From assembly GCA_002441005.1 (NCBI GenBank), contig DJWO01000011.1, forward strand, positions 229,420-293,419: a stretch of 64,000 nt of DNA. Direction: 5' to 3'. This DNA comes from Candidatus Aminicenantes bacterium UBA6228 (lineage in GTDB: Bacteria > Acidobacteriota > Aminicenantia > Aminicenantales > Saccharicenantaceae). The translations under genes were made by a program, and so were the position numbers. Of the stretch, positions 52,966 through 61,860 are shown one piece after another. The notes beneath the pieces were generated by a model, which saw only the letters and a program-made list of their open reading frames with translations, made no database searches and had not been told where the DNA came from. Positions within the stretch are counted from its first letter, which is position 1; each line of letters starts with the position of its first letter.

Positions 52966-55719
52966 TTAATAAGACAGATAAAAAGTCAGGGCGAAGGTCC
53001 TGGGTGGAGCAAAAGAGGTTGGCATCATGTAACTCGGCTGATCACCACGAACATCAACTCTAAGAGCAGTCTGGTTATTAAACAAATTCATCATCCTGGC
53101 TTCGATCATTCCCCTGAATTTCCCCAGAGGAATTTCATAGGTCAGCTGCAGGTCACAATTAACCCAGGTTTTTGTCCGGTGGGTACCAGCCGCTTCGAGA
53201 TAGGCAAAATAGTTGCCGTAATAATCAAGCCCTCGTTTTTCCCAGGGAAGGCCGCTTTGAACTCTTAGATAACCGCCGAGGCTGAACCTTCTGGCAAATT
53301 CCCAGGTACCAAATAGCTTCAGAACATGGGTTCTGTCCCCGGACAATTTTCCATTACGGTTAGGGTCGCTCAGATAAAGGCCAGGAGCATCTTCAATATA
53401 AGATGAAGCATAAAATAAGGCCGTCCCTGCTTGATAATCAAGATCCCAGTTACCACTCAAGCGGCTCAGTGTATAAGACAGGTTAAATGACCAGCGATTG
53501 GCATATTGCCTTTTTAATTCAAAGGTCACAGCCTTATAGGTTCTCTTAGCCTGGCCAGCATAAAAATCGGTAAAACCAGACTGTGGAATAGCAGCCTGTA
53601 TTTCTGGCGGGAGGCTCTGCCAGGACATTAGCTGACCATCCAGGTTGCCATAAACATAACTGGAAGGACCTGTTTCACGGTTACGGGTAGGAAAATCTTC
53701 AATAACATGCTTGACATAACGATAGTCGCCCCAGATTTCGACACTCCAGTGATTGGCGAAGGGACGGCTATAGCCAGCCACGAATTCATCGGTATACATC
53801 GGCTTGAGATCAGGCAGAATAATCTTGCCGGTTTCATTGCCCTGAACAATAGTAGCAATAATATTGCCATCAGCCCGGGAAATATAAGAATCTGTGCGGA
53901 CAATGCGAATAGGCGAGGCCGCTCTGGCAATAGAACGGTTATCCATATTGTTATAGCGTCCAAAACTGGCAAAAATCTTATCACCAACCTTCAAGCTTGG
54001 TGTAAAGGTAAAGCCTAAGCGGGGCTGGAGTTCCTTATCAAAATTGAATTTTAAAAAGGTGCGTTTTTCATCAGTCTTGCTGCTAAATTCGTCCCGGTTG
54101 GCTAACAAGCCAAGAGTAAGAGTGAAGCGCTCGCCAATGGTAATATTGTCCTGAAAGAAGAGGCCGTAAGTTCGCCCGCGCGAATCCTGAGCCGGCTGGT
54201 CTGAATAATAGCGAGCCCTGAAAGCTGCCTGACTGGAATAGGTGGTGGTGATGATACTTCCCCAGCCATTGGTTAAGCGATCCAGATATTCCCCGCCGTC
54301 ATCAAAACTGAATCCGGCCTTAATCACATGAGAATGACCGGTAAAATCCAGATATTTAGTCAGAACCAGCTTGAATTCATCGCGGAAAAAGTTCTGGGTA
54401 TTATATTCGGAGGCCGCTCCAACATACTGGCCTGAGGCTGTTGCTCCCCCGCCGATATAATCGGCCGCTGTTCTAAAATAACCCATGGTCCAGGGTTCCA
54501 GGTAGTTGAACGGAGTTGGCAGATACCCCAGCTCAGTTATGGGAACACTTTTGTAGTTTTCATTGACATGATCATATTTGGCTTCGAGGATGGTTGACTG
54601 ATTAATTGTCCAGACCCAGGAAGCATAGATAATCCTGGATAGCCCGTCACCATTGACTGCCACCGCCGGATGGTCATTGACCCCGATACCGGCATTTTTT
54701 TCAGTAAAGTCATTATTTCTAAAACTGACTGAAAACAAATGAGCCCGCCAGGGATTGGCTGTAATTTTAGCGAACAATTCAGTTGAGGTAGTCTTGGCAT
54801 TAGGTACCGGGCCCAGATTGTTTATCCGCCCGGTCGTTCTGGTATAGGGCAAATTGCCGGAGACATACCACCAGACCTTATCCTTAATGATCGGGCCACC
54901 AATCCCGATGGAGGGTGAGTAGGAATCATATTTGGTAACCAGATTCGGATCATGGCTATCCCAGGTAAAGTCAGAAGGAGAAAAGATAAAACGGAGCCTT
55001 CCGGACACACTGTTTGAGCCTGATTTGGTGATGGCATTAGTCACCATGCCAGCCGCCCGGCCAAATTCAGCACTGATGCCTCCCCTTTTGATGTTAACCT
55101 CCTGGATATCCATTTCAGAAAAATTAGCTCCGAGATAACCATAAAAGGGGTTGGTGATGTTGGAACCGTCATAGAGATAAACATTGTCCTGTTTGTTACC
55201 TCCGGCGTTAGGGGCAAAATCACGGTTATCAGCTACCCCCGGCGCCAACTGGAAAAGGGAAGAATAGGAACGCCCGAGCGGCAGTTTCTGAACCACTTCA
55301 GAGACCCAGTTAGACGAGACCTCAGTTGATTTAAGATCAATGATCGGGGCTGCCGCCACGACTGTTACTTCTTCTTTGATTTTACCTAAGGGGAGCATAA
55401 CGGCATTGACGAAAGTTTCCTTAGCCATAGCTACTATGACTTCAGCTGTAAAATCAATCATCTCCGGGTGAGTAGCGACCAGAGTATATTTTCCAGGTGG
55501 GAGAGCTTGAAAGATAAAGCTGCCATCCTTCCCGGTAACATATTCTCTACCCATCGGCAGGGCCGGACCGGAAATGACCACCGTCACATTTTCCAGAGCC
55601 AGGCCTTGATCACTTTTTACCAGGCCTCTCACCGAGCCTCTTTCCTGAGCAACTCCAAGAGAAGCCAGCACTAAAAGGCATAACATAAGAACAGATAATA
55701 ACTTTAATTGTTTAGACAT
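52966..55719 (-). CDS. TonB-dependent receptor, Oar-like, with carboxypeptidase-regulatory domain
   Basis: A 917-residue outer-membrane protein: signal peptide (cleavage after about LGVAQ, residue 24), an N-terminal carboxypeptidase-regulatory-like beta domain (about 27-115, VTGKDGSFIFQALPPGKYTL), and a plug domain (about 120-230) with the Oar-type motifs DGSNITNPFYGYLG and IQEVNIKRGGISAEFGRAAG. A 22-stranded-type beta barrel ends in aromatic TFYLSY, the assembly signal. No SusD partner is nearby, so this is not a classical Sus pair; the cargo is unknown. The start has AAAGGAGG and a promoter about 55 nt upstream. Confidence 0.92.
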   Translation of the reverse strand: MSKQLKLLSVLMLCLLVLASLGVAQERGSVRGLVKSDQGLALENVTVVISGPALPMGREYVTGKDGSFIFQALPPGKYTLVATHPEMIDFTAEVIVAMAKETFVNAVMLPLGKIKEEVTVVAAAPIIDLKSTEVSSNWVSEVVQKLPLGRSYSSLFQLAPGVADNRDFAPNAGGNKQDNVYLYDGSNITNPFYGYLGANFSEMDIQEVNIKRGGISAEFGRAAGMVTNAITKSGSNSVSGRLRFIFSPSDFTWDSHDPNLVTKYDSYSPSIGIGGPIIKDKVWWYVSGNLPYTRTTGRINNLGPVPNAKTTSTELFAKITANPWRAHLFSVSFRNNDFTEKNAGIGVNDHPAVAVNGDGLSRIIYASWVWTINQSTILEAKYDHVNENYKSVPITELGYLPTPFNYLEPWTMGYFRTAADYIGGGATASGQYVGAASEYNTQNFFRDEFKLVLTKYLDFTGHSHVIKAGFSFDDGGEYLDRLTNGWGSIITTTYSSQAAFRARYYSDQPAQDSRGRTYGLFFQDNITIGERFTLTLGLLANRDEFSSKTDEKRTFLKFNFDKELQPRLGFTFTPSLKVGDKIFASFGRYNNMDNRSIARAASPIRIVRTDSYISRADGNIIATIVQGNETGKIILPDLKPMYTDEFVAGYSRPFANHWSVEIWGDYRYVKHVIEDFPTRNRETGPSSYVYGNLDGQLMSWQSLPPEIQAAIPQSGFTDFYAGQAKRTYKAVTFELKRQYANRWSFNLSYTLSRLSGNWDLDYQAGTALFYASSYIEDAPGLYLSDPNRNGKLSGDRTHVLKLFGTWEFARRFSLGGYLRVQSGLPWEKRGLDYYGNYFAYLEAAGTHRTKTWVNCDLQLTYEIPLGKFRGMIEARMMNLFNNQTALRVDVRGDQPSYMMPTSFAPPRTFALTFYLSY

Positions 55720-55772
55720 AAAGGCCTCCTTTCCTTCTCTTTTGCGCCTTTGCCTTCCGTTTTATAGTTTAT

Positions 55773-55801
55773 CATATATTTTTTTTAGCCGGCTTTGTCA
55801 A
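55773..55801 (-). promoter_or_regulatory. Promoter of the first TonB receptor gene
   Basis: Minus strand: consensus TTGACA (55801-55796), 17-nt spacer, TATATG (55778-55773). It is 53 nt upstream of the start codon at 55719. Confidence 0.55.
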
Positions 55802-55889
55802 TAGAATAATTAATCTCTCCGTTCCCCGGTCCAGCCCGCTGGCCGAATTTCAGAACAGGCTTGATCGCCATTTTTTTGCCGGTCAGGGC

Positions 55890-55926
55890 AAAAAAAAGGC
55901 CCGCCCTGTTCTCAGGGCAGGCCTTT
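55890..55926 (-). terminator. Strong intrinsic terminator after the second TonB receptor gene
   Basis: On the minus strand, GGCCTGCCCTG, loop AGAA, CAGGGCGGGCC, then eight T residues. The 11-bp stem has one G-T wobble. It ends just below the stop of the 55949-59074 gene. Confidence 0.88.
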
Positions 55927-55948
55927 GCTGCAACTTGCTTCAGCTAAA

Positions 55949-58900
55949 TCAGAAAGAAAATTTGAAGCCAACTCTGGCTGACCAGGCACCGTACCGGCTG
56001 GCCCACCAGCCAAAAGCAGGATGTGGGTCTCCATCTTCTTGAACCCAGGTTCCATAATTCTCAGCAGCTGCCCCGCTCAAAATGTCAGCATCATCAACCC
56101 AGATGGCAGTCCGGTTGAGGTCAGTTACCTTGCTCTGAACAGTCTTGGTATTGGTAAAGTTGTTCACCTGAATGTTAATTGCCGCTGAATACTTTCCGCC
56201 AAATCTTAAAACATATTCGAGATAGAGATCAGCCCAGACAGTAAAAGGCAGACGGCCAAGATCGCCACGGTTCTCGGGATAGATATACCGGTTGTTCATA
56301 TCCAATCTGGTCGTCAAAGGTAAGCCGCTGCGGCCATAGGCAGTAAGACCAACAGTCAAGCCAAAAGGAAAAACATAGGAGCCATAGGCTTTAATATAAT
56401 GAGTTCTGTCATGAGGGAGAGGTCCTTTAAGAACATTGCCATAGAGGTCATACAACATAAACCAGTCGTCATAATAGAGCTCGACATTCGGGGCCAGTCG
56501 CCCATCTTCATCCGAACTGGCCAGTCCGGAATAATTTCCAGCTACCCGGCTCAAAGTATAATTGATTCCGCCCTGCCAGTTATGGCTGAATCTTTTTTCT
56601 AAAGAAAGATTCATGGCGTAATACTCTCTCTTCGCCTTCGGGCAGCGCCAATATTCATCAGCAAACTTTCCCCCCTCGCTTACCGGTAGCGAGTAGCCAT
56701 AGCCAGGGTTGGTAACGTAGAATATTTCCTGCAAAGTTGTTTCACCAGTTTCCGGGTCAGTTACCCATTCCAGGGCCCCAACATCTTCAATTGTCCGGAT
56801 CAGATGTTTCTGAACAAATCTGGCTGACAGAGAAAGATTTTCCATCAGCTTTTTTTCAACTCCAAAAGAGATTTCTCTCTGGGCAACAGGTTTTAAATCA
56901 GGATCAACCCGGTCAAAGCTGGGGGGTAAGAAATCCAGCGTTCCAGCATAGACATTGCCATTTTCCTGGCTCTCCCGGTCATCAATCAGGCCGCTGGCTG
57001 CAATCTTGGTCCAGTCTAGATCTCTAATAGCATAATAATCTCTCTTATGCTTCCAACCGCCAAAGGTCAACTCAGCCATATAGAGTTTCATGACGTCATA
57101 ATAGATGCCAAAGCTGCCGAATATTTTCAGGCTGGAATCACCAAAAACATCATAGACCAGACCCACTCTGGGAGCCAGTTTATCACCAAAGTTAAATTTT
57201 ATGGGCTTCTGGTATTTCGGGTCTGACCATTCAGGATCAGTGGCCATCGAAGGAACATATTCGCTTTCTGTTCTCAAGCCGACGTTCAGAGTCAACTTAT
57301 TACCAATTGTCCAGGAATCCTGCAGGTAAAAGGCCCAGTTATTACTGTGGATATTCCATAAGCCACCATAGACAGAAGTCCAGCCGCTTCGAATATAATA
57401 ATAACCATAGGGTCCATAAAATGGACTGTCAGGATCAGCTCCGGGCCCAACCGGATAACCCAGACCGTTGTAGGACCTGTTCCAGTAAACAGTTACCCGG
57501 GGATGAGGGGCAATATCAGCCACATCTTCATGCAGCCTGATGTACTGAATACCACCTTTTATGGCGTGCTCACCCATCCAGCTAAAATAATAGGTGACAT
57601 CAAGGTTGGAAGAAATCTTTTCGTATATTCTTCTCTCAGTTTCAAAATAATCCGGCCAGCTATCCCAGCCAGCATAACGAATGAGTTCAGGATGCTCCTG
57701 ATAAAACGGATTGCTGGCATACACATTATTAGAGGTGACAAACCAGTAAGTGGAGCTATCCGGCGGCTTAATTTGCTGATTGGTTTCATTCTGCCGGTGC
57801 CAGCCTGCTCTCAAGCTGACCAGTAAATTATTACTGCCGGCATAATCAGCGGTGAAAGTCCCGGTCCAGTTGGGGTAGTCAAACCCTTCCTGTGTCCATT
57901 GATAAGCCGGGTCCTCTGTGCCGTCAATGTCAGGAATGGCTCCGCGGTACCTGTAAAAATTATTAACGAAGCTGGCACTAAGCCTCAAGCCTTTAACCGG
58001 AGCGGCAGTCAACTTAATCGAGCCATTATAATAGGTATTCTTATTTAAAAATTGATAAAAAGGACCCTGACGGGTATTAAAATCCCTGAGAGCTTCTGTC
58101 TGAGAATAGATGGGATTGATTGAACCAAAGAACCACAGCTTGTCTTTCAGAATATAACCACCCAGACTGAAAACACCTTCTACCCGGTAATAGGGGTCAC
58201 GTTTCTTGCCGCCATCAAAATACAGATCATCGCTGTTGACATATTCATAAAGATCGTCGTTATAGGGATTTTGACGCAGATAATCACGTGATTTGCCCTG
58301 CATGTAGGTTTTATTGTTTTCATAAAAAGCCATGACATCGCCATGGAAAGTGTTTCCGCCTGACCTGGTGATGACATTAACCACTCCACCCATTGAACCG
58401 CCAAATTCAGCATTATAACCAGAGGCTACGACTTTGACTTCATCCAGCAGTTCAAGAACAACATTCTGGCCTTTGGTTCCATAATGCAGGTTGGTGATAT
58501 CAGCCCCGTCCAGATACCACATGTTTTCGGCACCGGTGGCACCATCCATCGAAAAACCACCGGCAATGCTTTCACTTTGAACGCCGGGCATAACGTTGAT
58601 TAAAGAGTCAAAAGTCCGCCCACGAGGCAGAGTCAAAAAGGTCTCCTTGGTCATGACCTGACCTTTGACTGTGCTCTTGACATCAATCAGCGGGCTCTGG
58701 CCGACGACAGTCACCTCTTCTTCTATGGCCGCTGGTTCCATGGTCACGTTCAGGACCAGAGTCTGAGATAATTCAAGATAGATTTCCTTTCTGATCAGCT
58801 TCTTAAATCCCGGCAAGTTAAAAGTAACTTCATAAGTCCCCGATGGCAGAGCCATCAAGCGAAAAGTCCCGTTACTGTCAGTAACAGTTGCTGCTTTGCC

Positions 58901-59074
58901 AACCAGTCTAGGGCTGGTGGCCTCTACCGTTACGCCAGGAAGAGGCGTGCCTTGATCATCAACCACCCGTCCGGTAATTTTACCTTCGGGCATGATCTGG
59001 GCAGAGAGGGAGATACCGGATAATAAGAAAATGATCAGAATGATTGCTGTTAACCATGACTTATTTTTTTCCAT
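55949..59074 (-). CDS. TonB-dependent receptor, Oar-like, large
   Basis: A 1041-residue outer-membrane receptor with the same layout as its downstream neighbour: signal peptide (ending near SLSAQ), carboxypeptidase-regulatory-like domain (about 30-115, GRVVDDQGTPLPGVTVEATS), plug domain with DGADITNLHYGTKG and VKVVASGYNAEFGGSMGG, and a long barrel ending VGFKFSF. The start is the ATG at 59074, preceded by TAGGAGAAAG; an earlier in-frame TTG at 59137 lies in the leader. The two receptors are separated by a terminator and have separate promoters, so they are regulated independently. Cargo is unknown (sugar, peptide or chelate). Confidence 0.92.
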   Translation of the reverse strand: MEKNKSWLTAIILIIFLLSGISLSAQIMPEGKITGRVVDDQGTPLPGVTVEATSPRLVGKAATVTDSNGTFRLMALPSGTYEVTFNLPGFKKLIRKEIYLELSQTLVLNVTMEPAAIEEEVTVVGQSPLIDVKSTVKGQVMTKETFLTLPRGRTFDSLINVMPGVQSESIAGGFSMDGATGAENMWYLDGADITNLHYGTKGQNVVLELLDEVKVVASGYNAEFGGSMGGVVNVITRSGGNTFHGDVMAFYENNKTYMQGKSRDYLRQNPYNDDLYEYVNSDDLYFDGGKKRDPYYRVEGVFSLGGYILKDKLWFFGSINPIYSQTEALRDFNTRQGPFYQFLNKNTYYNGSIKLTAAPVKGLRLSASFVNNFYRYRGAIPDIDGTEDPAYQWTQEGFDYPNWTGTFTADYAGSNNLLVSLRAGWHRQNETNQQIKPPDSSTYWFVTSNNVYASNPFYQEHPELIRYAGWDSWPDYFETERRIYEKISSNLDVTYYFSWMGEHAIKGGIQYIRLHEDVADIAPHPRVTVYWNRSYNGLGYPVGPGADPDSPFYGPYGYYYIRSGWTSVYGGLWNIHSNNWAFYLQDSWTIGNKLTLNVGLRTESEYVPSMATDPEWSDPKYQKPIKFNFGDKLAPRVGLVYDVFGDSSLKIFGSFGIYYDVMKLYMAELTFGGWKHKRDYYAIRDLDWTKIAASGLIDDRESQENGNVYAGTLDFLPPSFDRVDPDLKPVAQREISFGVEKKLMENLSLSARFVQKHLIRTIEDVGALEWVTDPETGETTLQEIFYVTNPGYGYSLPVSEGGKFADEYWRCPKAKREYYAMNLSLEKRFSHNWQGGINYTLSRVAGNYSGLASSDEDGRLAPNVELYYDDWFMLYDLYGNVLKGPLPHDRTHYIKAYGSYVFPFGLTVGLTAYGRSGLPLTTRLDMNNRYIYPENRGDLGRLPFTVWADLYLEYVLRFGGKYSAAINIQVNNFTNTKTVQSKVTDLNRTAIWVDDADILSGAAAENYGTWVQEDGDPHPAFGWWASRYGAWSARVGFKFSF

Positions 59075-59105
59075 TTTTCTTTCTCCTACACTACCTGCTA
59101 ACCCC

Positions 59106-59131
59106 GGGAAAGAATAAATTTTTTCTTTCCC
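59106..59131 (-). promoter_or_regulatory. Perfect hairpin in the TonB receptor leader
   Basis: GGGAAAGAA (59106-59114) is the exact inverse of TTCTTTCCC (59123-59131) with an 8-nt A/T loop. It would form in the mRNA leader 32-57 nt before the start codon. It could be regulatory or coincidental. Confidence 0.35.
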
Positions 59132-59159
59132 AACCAATAACCCTTTTACCTCTTTTCCC

Positions 59160-59178
59160 TTATGTCATTTCACCTCCT
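59160..59178 (-). promoter_or_regulatory. Shine-Dalgarno plus start-stop mini-ORF in the TonB receptor leader
   Basis: Minus strand: AGGAGGTGAA (59178-59169), then ATG-ACA-TAA (59168-59160). The Shine-Dalgarno is essentially perfect, yet the only reading frame it serves is Met-Thr-stop, about 90 nt before the receptor start codon. Confidence 0.4.
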
Positions 59179-59256
59179 GAATAAAATTTTGGCAAAGAGG
59201 CAGGCTGGCTAATCCGTTCATTTTAAGTAGCTCAGAACCCAACTCCTTACTTTTTA

Positions 59257-59286
59257 TAGATAAAACTTAATTGCCCTGTCTGTCAA
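59257..59286 (-). promoter_or_regulatory. Possible promoter of the second TonB receptor gene
   Basis: Minus strand: consensus TTGACA (59286-59281), 18-nt spacer, weak TATCTA (59262-59257). It predicts a leader of about 175 nt. Confidence 0.35.
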
Positions 59287-59461
59287 GGAAAAAATTTCAT
59301 GAAGATTAAGGACGGCTGACCGGTCTCAAAGAAAGGCTCCCTGCCCGGAAAAACTTCTCTCGGAAAAAGAAATTGCCGGGATTAATCGGCACTAAATAAT
59401 ACTGATTAATTGATATAATCTTTAGGCCCCTTCCGCCCGGTAGCGTCTCTTGAAGAAGAAA

Positions 59462-59547
59462 TGCCGGAGGAGGGAATCGAACCCACACCCGAAGTGAATC
59501 GGACTGGATTTTGAGTCCAGCGCGTCTGCCTATTCCGCCACTCCGGC
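59462..59547 (-). tRNA. tRNA-Leu (CAA anticodon)
   Basis: An 86-nt class II tRNA. The acceptor stem is GCCGGAG/CTCCGGC with discriminator A. The anticodon arm is CTGGA-CTCAAAA-TCCAG, giving anticodon CAA, which reads the Leu codon UUG. The long variable arm forms CCGA/TCGG, typical of leucine tRNAs. The 3' CCA is not encoded. The T stem has one apparent U-U mismatch (GTGGG against CCCTC). Confidence 0.95.
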
Positions 59548-59713
59548 CTGTATTTTATTCTAACTGAATTGCTTCTTTTTTGATAGCCCTACAACTACCA
59601 GCCAGGCACTGCTCCTGCTGTCCTGTCAACGTCCCGAAAATGGCTAAGTTCATAAACTATAGAAAAATTAATCGGCTTTTTCAAGACCGGGTCGTCTTCT
59701 GTCAGCCTGGCAG

Positions 59714-59742
59714 TTGTCAACTCAGAACAGCTCTGCTATAAA
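59714..59742 (+). promoter_or_regulatory. trmH promoter, apparently leaderless
   Basis: TTGTCA (59714-59719), 17-nt spacer, TATAAA (59737-59742). The GTG start codon at 59749 is at the predicted transcription start itself and no Shine-Dalgarno is present. Confidence 0.6.
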
Positions 59743-59748
59743 TGCTGT

Positions 59749-60363
59749 GTGCCAACTGAAGTTAGAAAAGAAAAATTAACCAGAGTTCTGGCCAGCCGGC
59801 AGCCTGACCTCCAGGTTGTTCTGGAAGAGGTCTCCATTACCCATAATGCCAGTGCCGTAGCCAGAACCTGCGAGGCAGTTGGAGCTTTAAATCTCCACAT
59901 TATCTCCTCCCACCCGGATAAGGTGGTGTTCAACGAAGCCATTACCACCAGAGCTGAAAAATGGCTTTCGATTCATTTTCATCGATCAACAGTTGAATGT
60001 TTGGGCCTTTTAAAAAGCCAGGGATTGAAGATCGCCGTCACCACCCTCTCCCCCCAGGCCATAGAACATACCGCCCTGAATTATTGCCAGCCGTTAGCTC
60101 TGGTCTTTGGCAATGAAGCCGAAGGGGTTTCGACGACCGCCCTTAAACTGGCTGATTATCAAATCCACATTCCGATGGTCGGCCTGGTCCAGAGTCTCAA
60201 CCTGTCGGTCTCGGCGGCTATTATTCTTTATGAGGCCTTTCGTCAGCGTCAGGCGAGTGGCTGGTACTCTAAGCGGCGGTTGACCGACCCCGAATTTGAC
60301 CAGTTGTTAAAAATCTGGCTGGCCAATGATCGCCGGCGCCGACCCTTCCTTGAAAAAAAATAA
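59749..60363 (+). CDS. trmH: tRNA (guanosine-2'-O-)-methyltransferase TrmH
   Basis: A 204-residue SPOUT-family methyltransferase. The N-terminal region RVLASRQPDLQVVLEEV, the motif 1 stretch HNASAVARTCEAVG (about 32-45), motif 2 LVFGNEAEGVS (about 116-126) and motif 3 IPMVGLVQSLNLSVSAAI (about 139-156) follow E. coli TrmH, which methylates G18 in the tRNA D-loop. Other TrmH/SpoU targets are possible. The GTG start aligns with the family N-terminus. It is next to, and divergent from, the tRNA-Leu gene, and its mRNA probably has no leader. Confidence 0.9.
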   Translation: MPTEVRKEKLTRVLASRQPDLQVVLEEVSITHNASAVARTCEAVGALNLHIISSHPDKVVFNEAITTRAEKWLSIHFHRSTVECLGLLKSQGLKIAVTTLSPQAIEHTALNYCQPLALVFGNEAEGVSTTALKLADYQIHIPMVGLVQSLNLSVSAAIILYEAFRQRQASGWYSKRRLTDPEFDQLLKIWLANDRRRRPFLEKK

Positions 60364-60403
60364 CCGGTTAATCATTGATCAAAGATAGAGAAGAGCGGGA
60401 CAA

Positions 60404-61840
60404 TCAGTCCCGCCCTTCATTGAGAATGGAGTCAGGGATTTCTATTTCAATTTTCACTTTTTTCCGGTCTCTAATTACTTCCAGAGTTAGCCTGTCCCCT
60501 TTTTTCTTTTGCTCCATAATTCTGGCCAGAGCCGGCAAGGTTTCAACTCTCGTCTCATCGGCACTAACGATAACATCTCCGACCTTAAGTCCAGCCTGGC
60601 TGGCCAGGCTCTCCGGGCTAAGGCTGCTGACCAGCAAGCCCTGGCCATCCTGAACGCCAAAATATTTAGAAAGCTCAGGATTTAACTGTTCTAAAGACAT
60701 ACCCATAAAGCCATAACTCTGGATGGAAAATTCAAATCTCTGACCCTTAGGCCAGGCAGGTAAAGGCACATTGCGGGGAGCCGAGCGGAAAATTTCCGGG
60801 AAGCGAAGCTCCAGCTCCCGGAAGGCTTCTTCCTCAGGCAGATTTCCTAGCCTGACTTCCACTTCCAGCTGCTTGCCCTGCCTGTTAATGGTCAAGGTCA
60901 ATTTCTCACCTGGGTGACGGCTCCTGATTTCAGATATGAACTGGTTTGGATTTTTGATCTCCTGGCCATTAATTTTGATTACCTGGTCACCTGGCTGGAG
61001 TCTGGCTAAAGAGGCCGGGCTGTCATCTTCAACGTCGGTAATGATGACCTGGTTTTCAGATTCTGGGTCAATATAGACTCCCAGCCAGCCCCTCTCCACT
61101 TTTCCTTTTGTCCTGATTTCCTTAAATATGTCGTTCAGGGTTTCTACGGTAATGGCCATGGCCAGGCCCTGACCGGCGGGAGGACTCTCAATCACTCCGA
61201 ATGGATAATTACCAGAAGGGGCATCTCCTCTTCTTAAACCCGGCAAAAACAACCTGTCACCGGCATAGACCCCGCGTAACAAGCCAACCAATTGCCCCTT
61301 GTCGTTCAGCACCGGGCCGCCGCTCATTCCAGGCGTAATAGCAATATTTAATCTGAGCCTGTTACCACTCACTGAGCTGACAATTCCTTGAGTTACCTGA
61401 GGGCCAGACTCCGGTGAAATTCCTAAGGCACAAACCCAGCTTCCCGGGGCCAAATCTGTGCTACTGCCCATGGAGATAGCCGGTAATTTTTTATTCTTAA
61501 CTTGAAGGAAAGCAATCCTGCTCTCAGGATCAAAACCAAGAAAATTAGCTTCAGCCTGATTGCCTTCCTGATCGATAATTCTAACTTCTTCTTCCCGGGG
61601 AGAAATCAAAGCGGTGGTGGCAATATAGCCATCTTTATCTATAACGACTCCGGTGGCCACCCGAATGAGGCCATCTCTCACTTCCACTCTGACTACCGAT
61701 GACGAAGCTTTTTTAACGATTTCTTTGACCTGGACTTCAGCCGGATCAGATCTGGCCTCAGTGATAAAAATAAAGGAGGTTAAACAAAACACAGTCACGG
61801 CCAGTTTCAAGGCTTTGGTTATCATCTTATTGTTTTTCAT
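60404..61840 (-). CDS. HtrA-like protein with two PDZ domains, catalytic triad degenerate
   Basis: A 478-residue exported protein: signal peptide or anchor (residues 8-27), a trypsin-like domain (about 45-240) and two PDZ domains (about 265-345 and 385-475), the DegP/HtrA layout. Aligned to HtrA, the catalytic His (TNNHVV) is replaced by Leu78 in ATTALIS, and the Asp (SDIAL) by Arg108 in ESRIAFL. The Ser173 in PGMSGGPV is retained. It is therefore probably a pseudoprotease acting as a chaperone, PDZ sensor or adaptor. It is the third gene after an ECF sigma factor and a membrane protein, suggesting a role in envelope-stress sensing. The ATG at 61840 is preceded by GAGGAG. Confidence 0.87.
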   Translation of the reverse strand: MKNNKMITKALKLAVTVFCLTSFIFITEARSDPAEVQVKEIVKKASSSVVRVEVRDGLIRVATGVVIDKDGYIATTALISPREEEVRIIDQEGNQAEANFLGFDPESRIAFLQVKNKKLPAISMGSSTDLAPGSWVCALGISPESGPQVTQGIVSSVSGNRLRLNIAITPGMSGGPVLNDKGQLVGLLRGVYAGDRLFLPGLRRGDAPSGNYPFGVIESPPAGQGLAMAITVETLNDIFKEIRTKGKVERGWLGVYIDPESENQVIITDVEDDSPASLARLQPGDQVIKINGQEIKNPNQFISEIRSRHPGEKLTLTINRQGKQLEVEVRLGNLPEEEAFRELELRFPEIFRSAPRNVPLPAWPKGQRFEFSIQSYGFMGMSLEQLNPELSKYFGVQDGQGLLVSSLSPESLASQAGLKVGDVIVSADETRVETLPALARIMEQKKKGDRLTLEVIRDRKKVKIEIEIPDSILNEGRD

Positions 61841-61860
61841 CTTTTTTCTCCTCAAATCGG

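Larger units (their letters stand above)
59075..59461. other. Long leader and intergenic region between TonB receptor and tRNA-Leu
   Basis: This 387-bp stretch has no full gene. On the minus strand it holds a candidate promoter (59257-59286), a strong Shine-Dalgarno with a two-codon start-stop ORF (59160-59178) and a perfect 9-bp hairpin (59106-59131), all upstream of the TonB receptor start. From 59287 to 59461 I see nothing recognisable. Confidence 0.6.
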
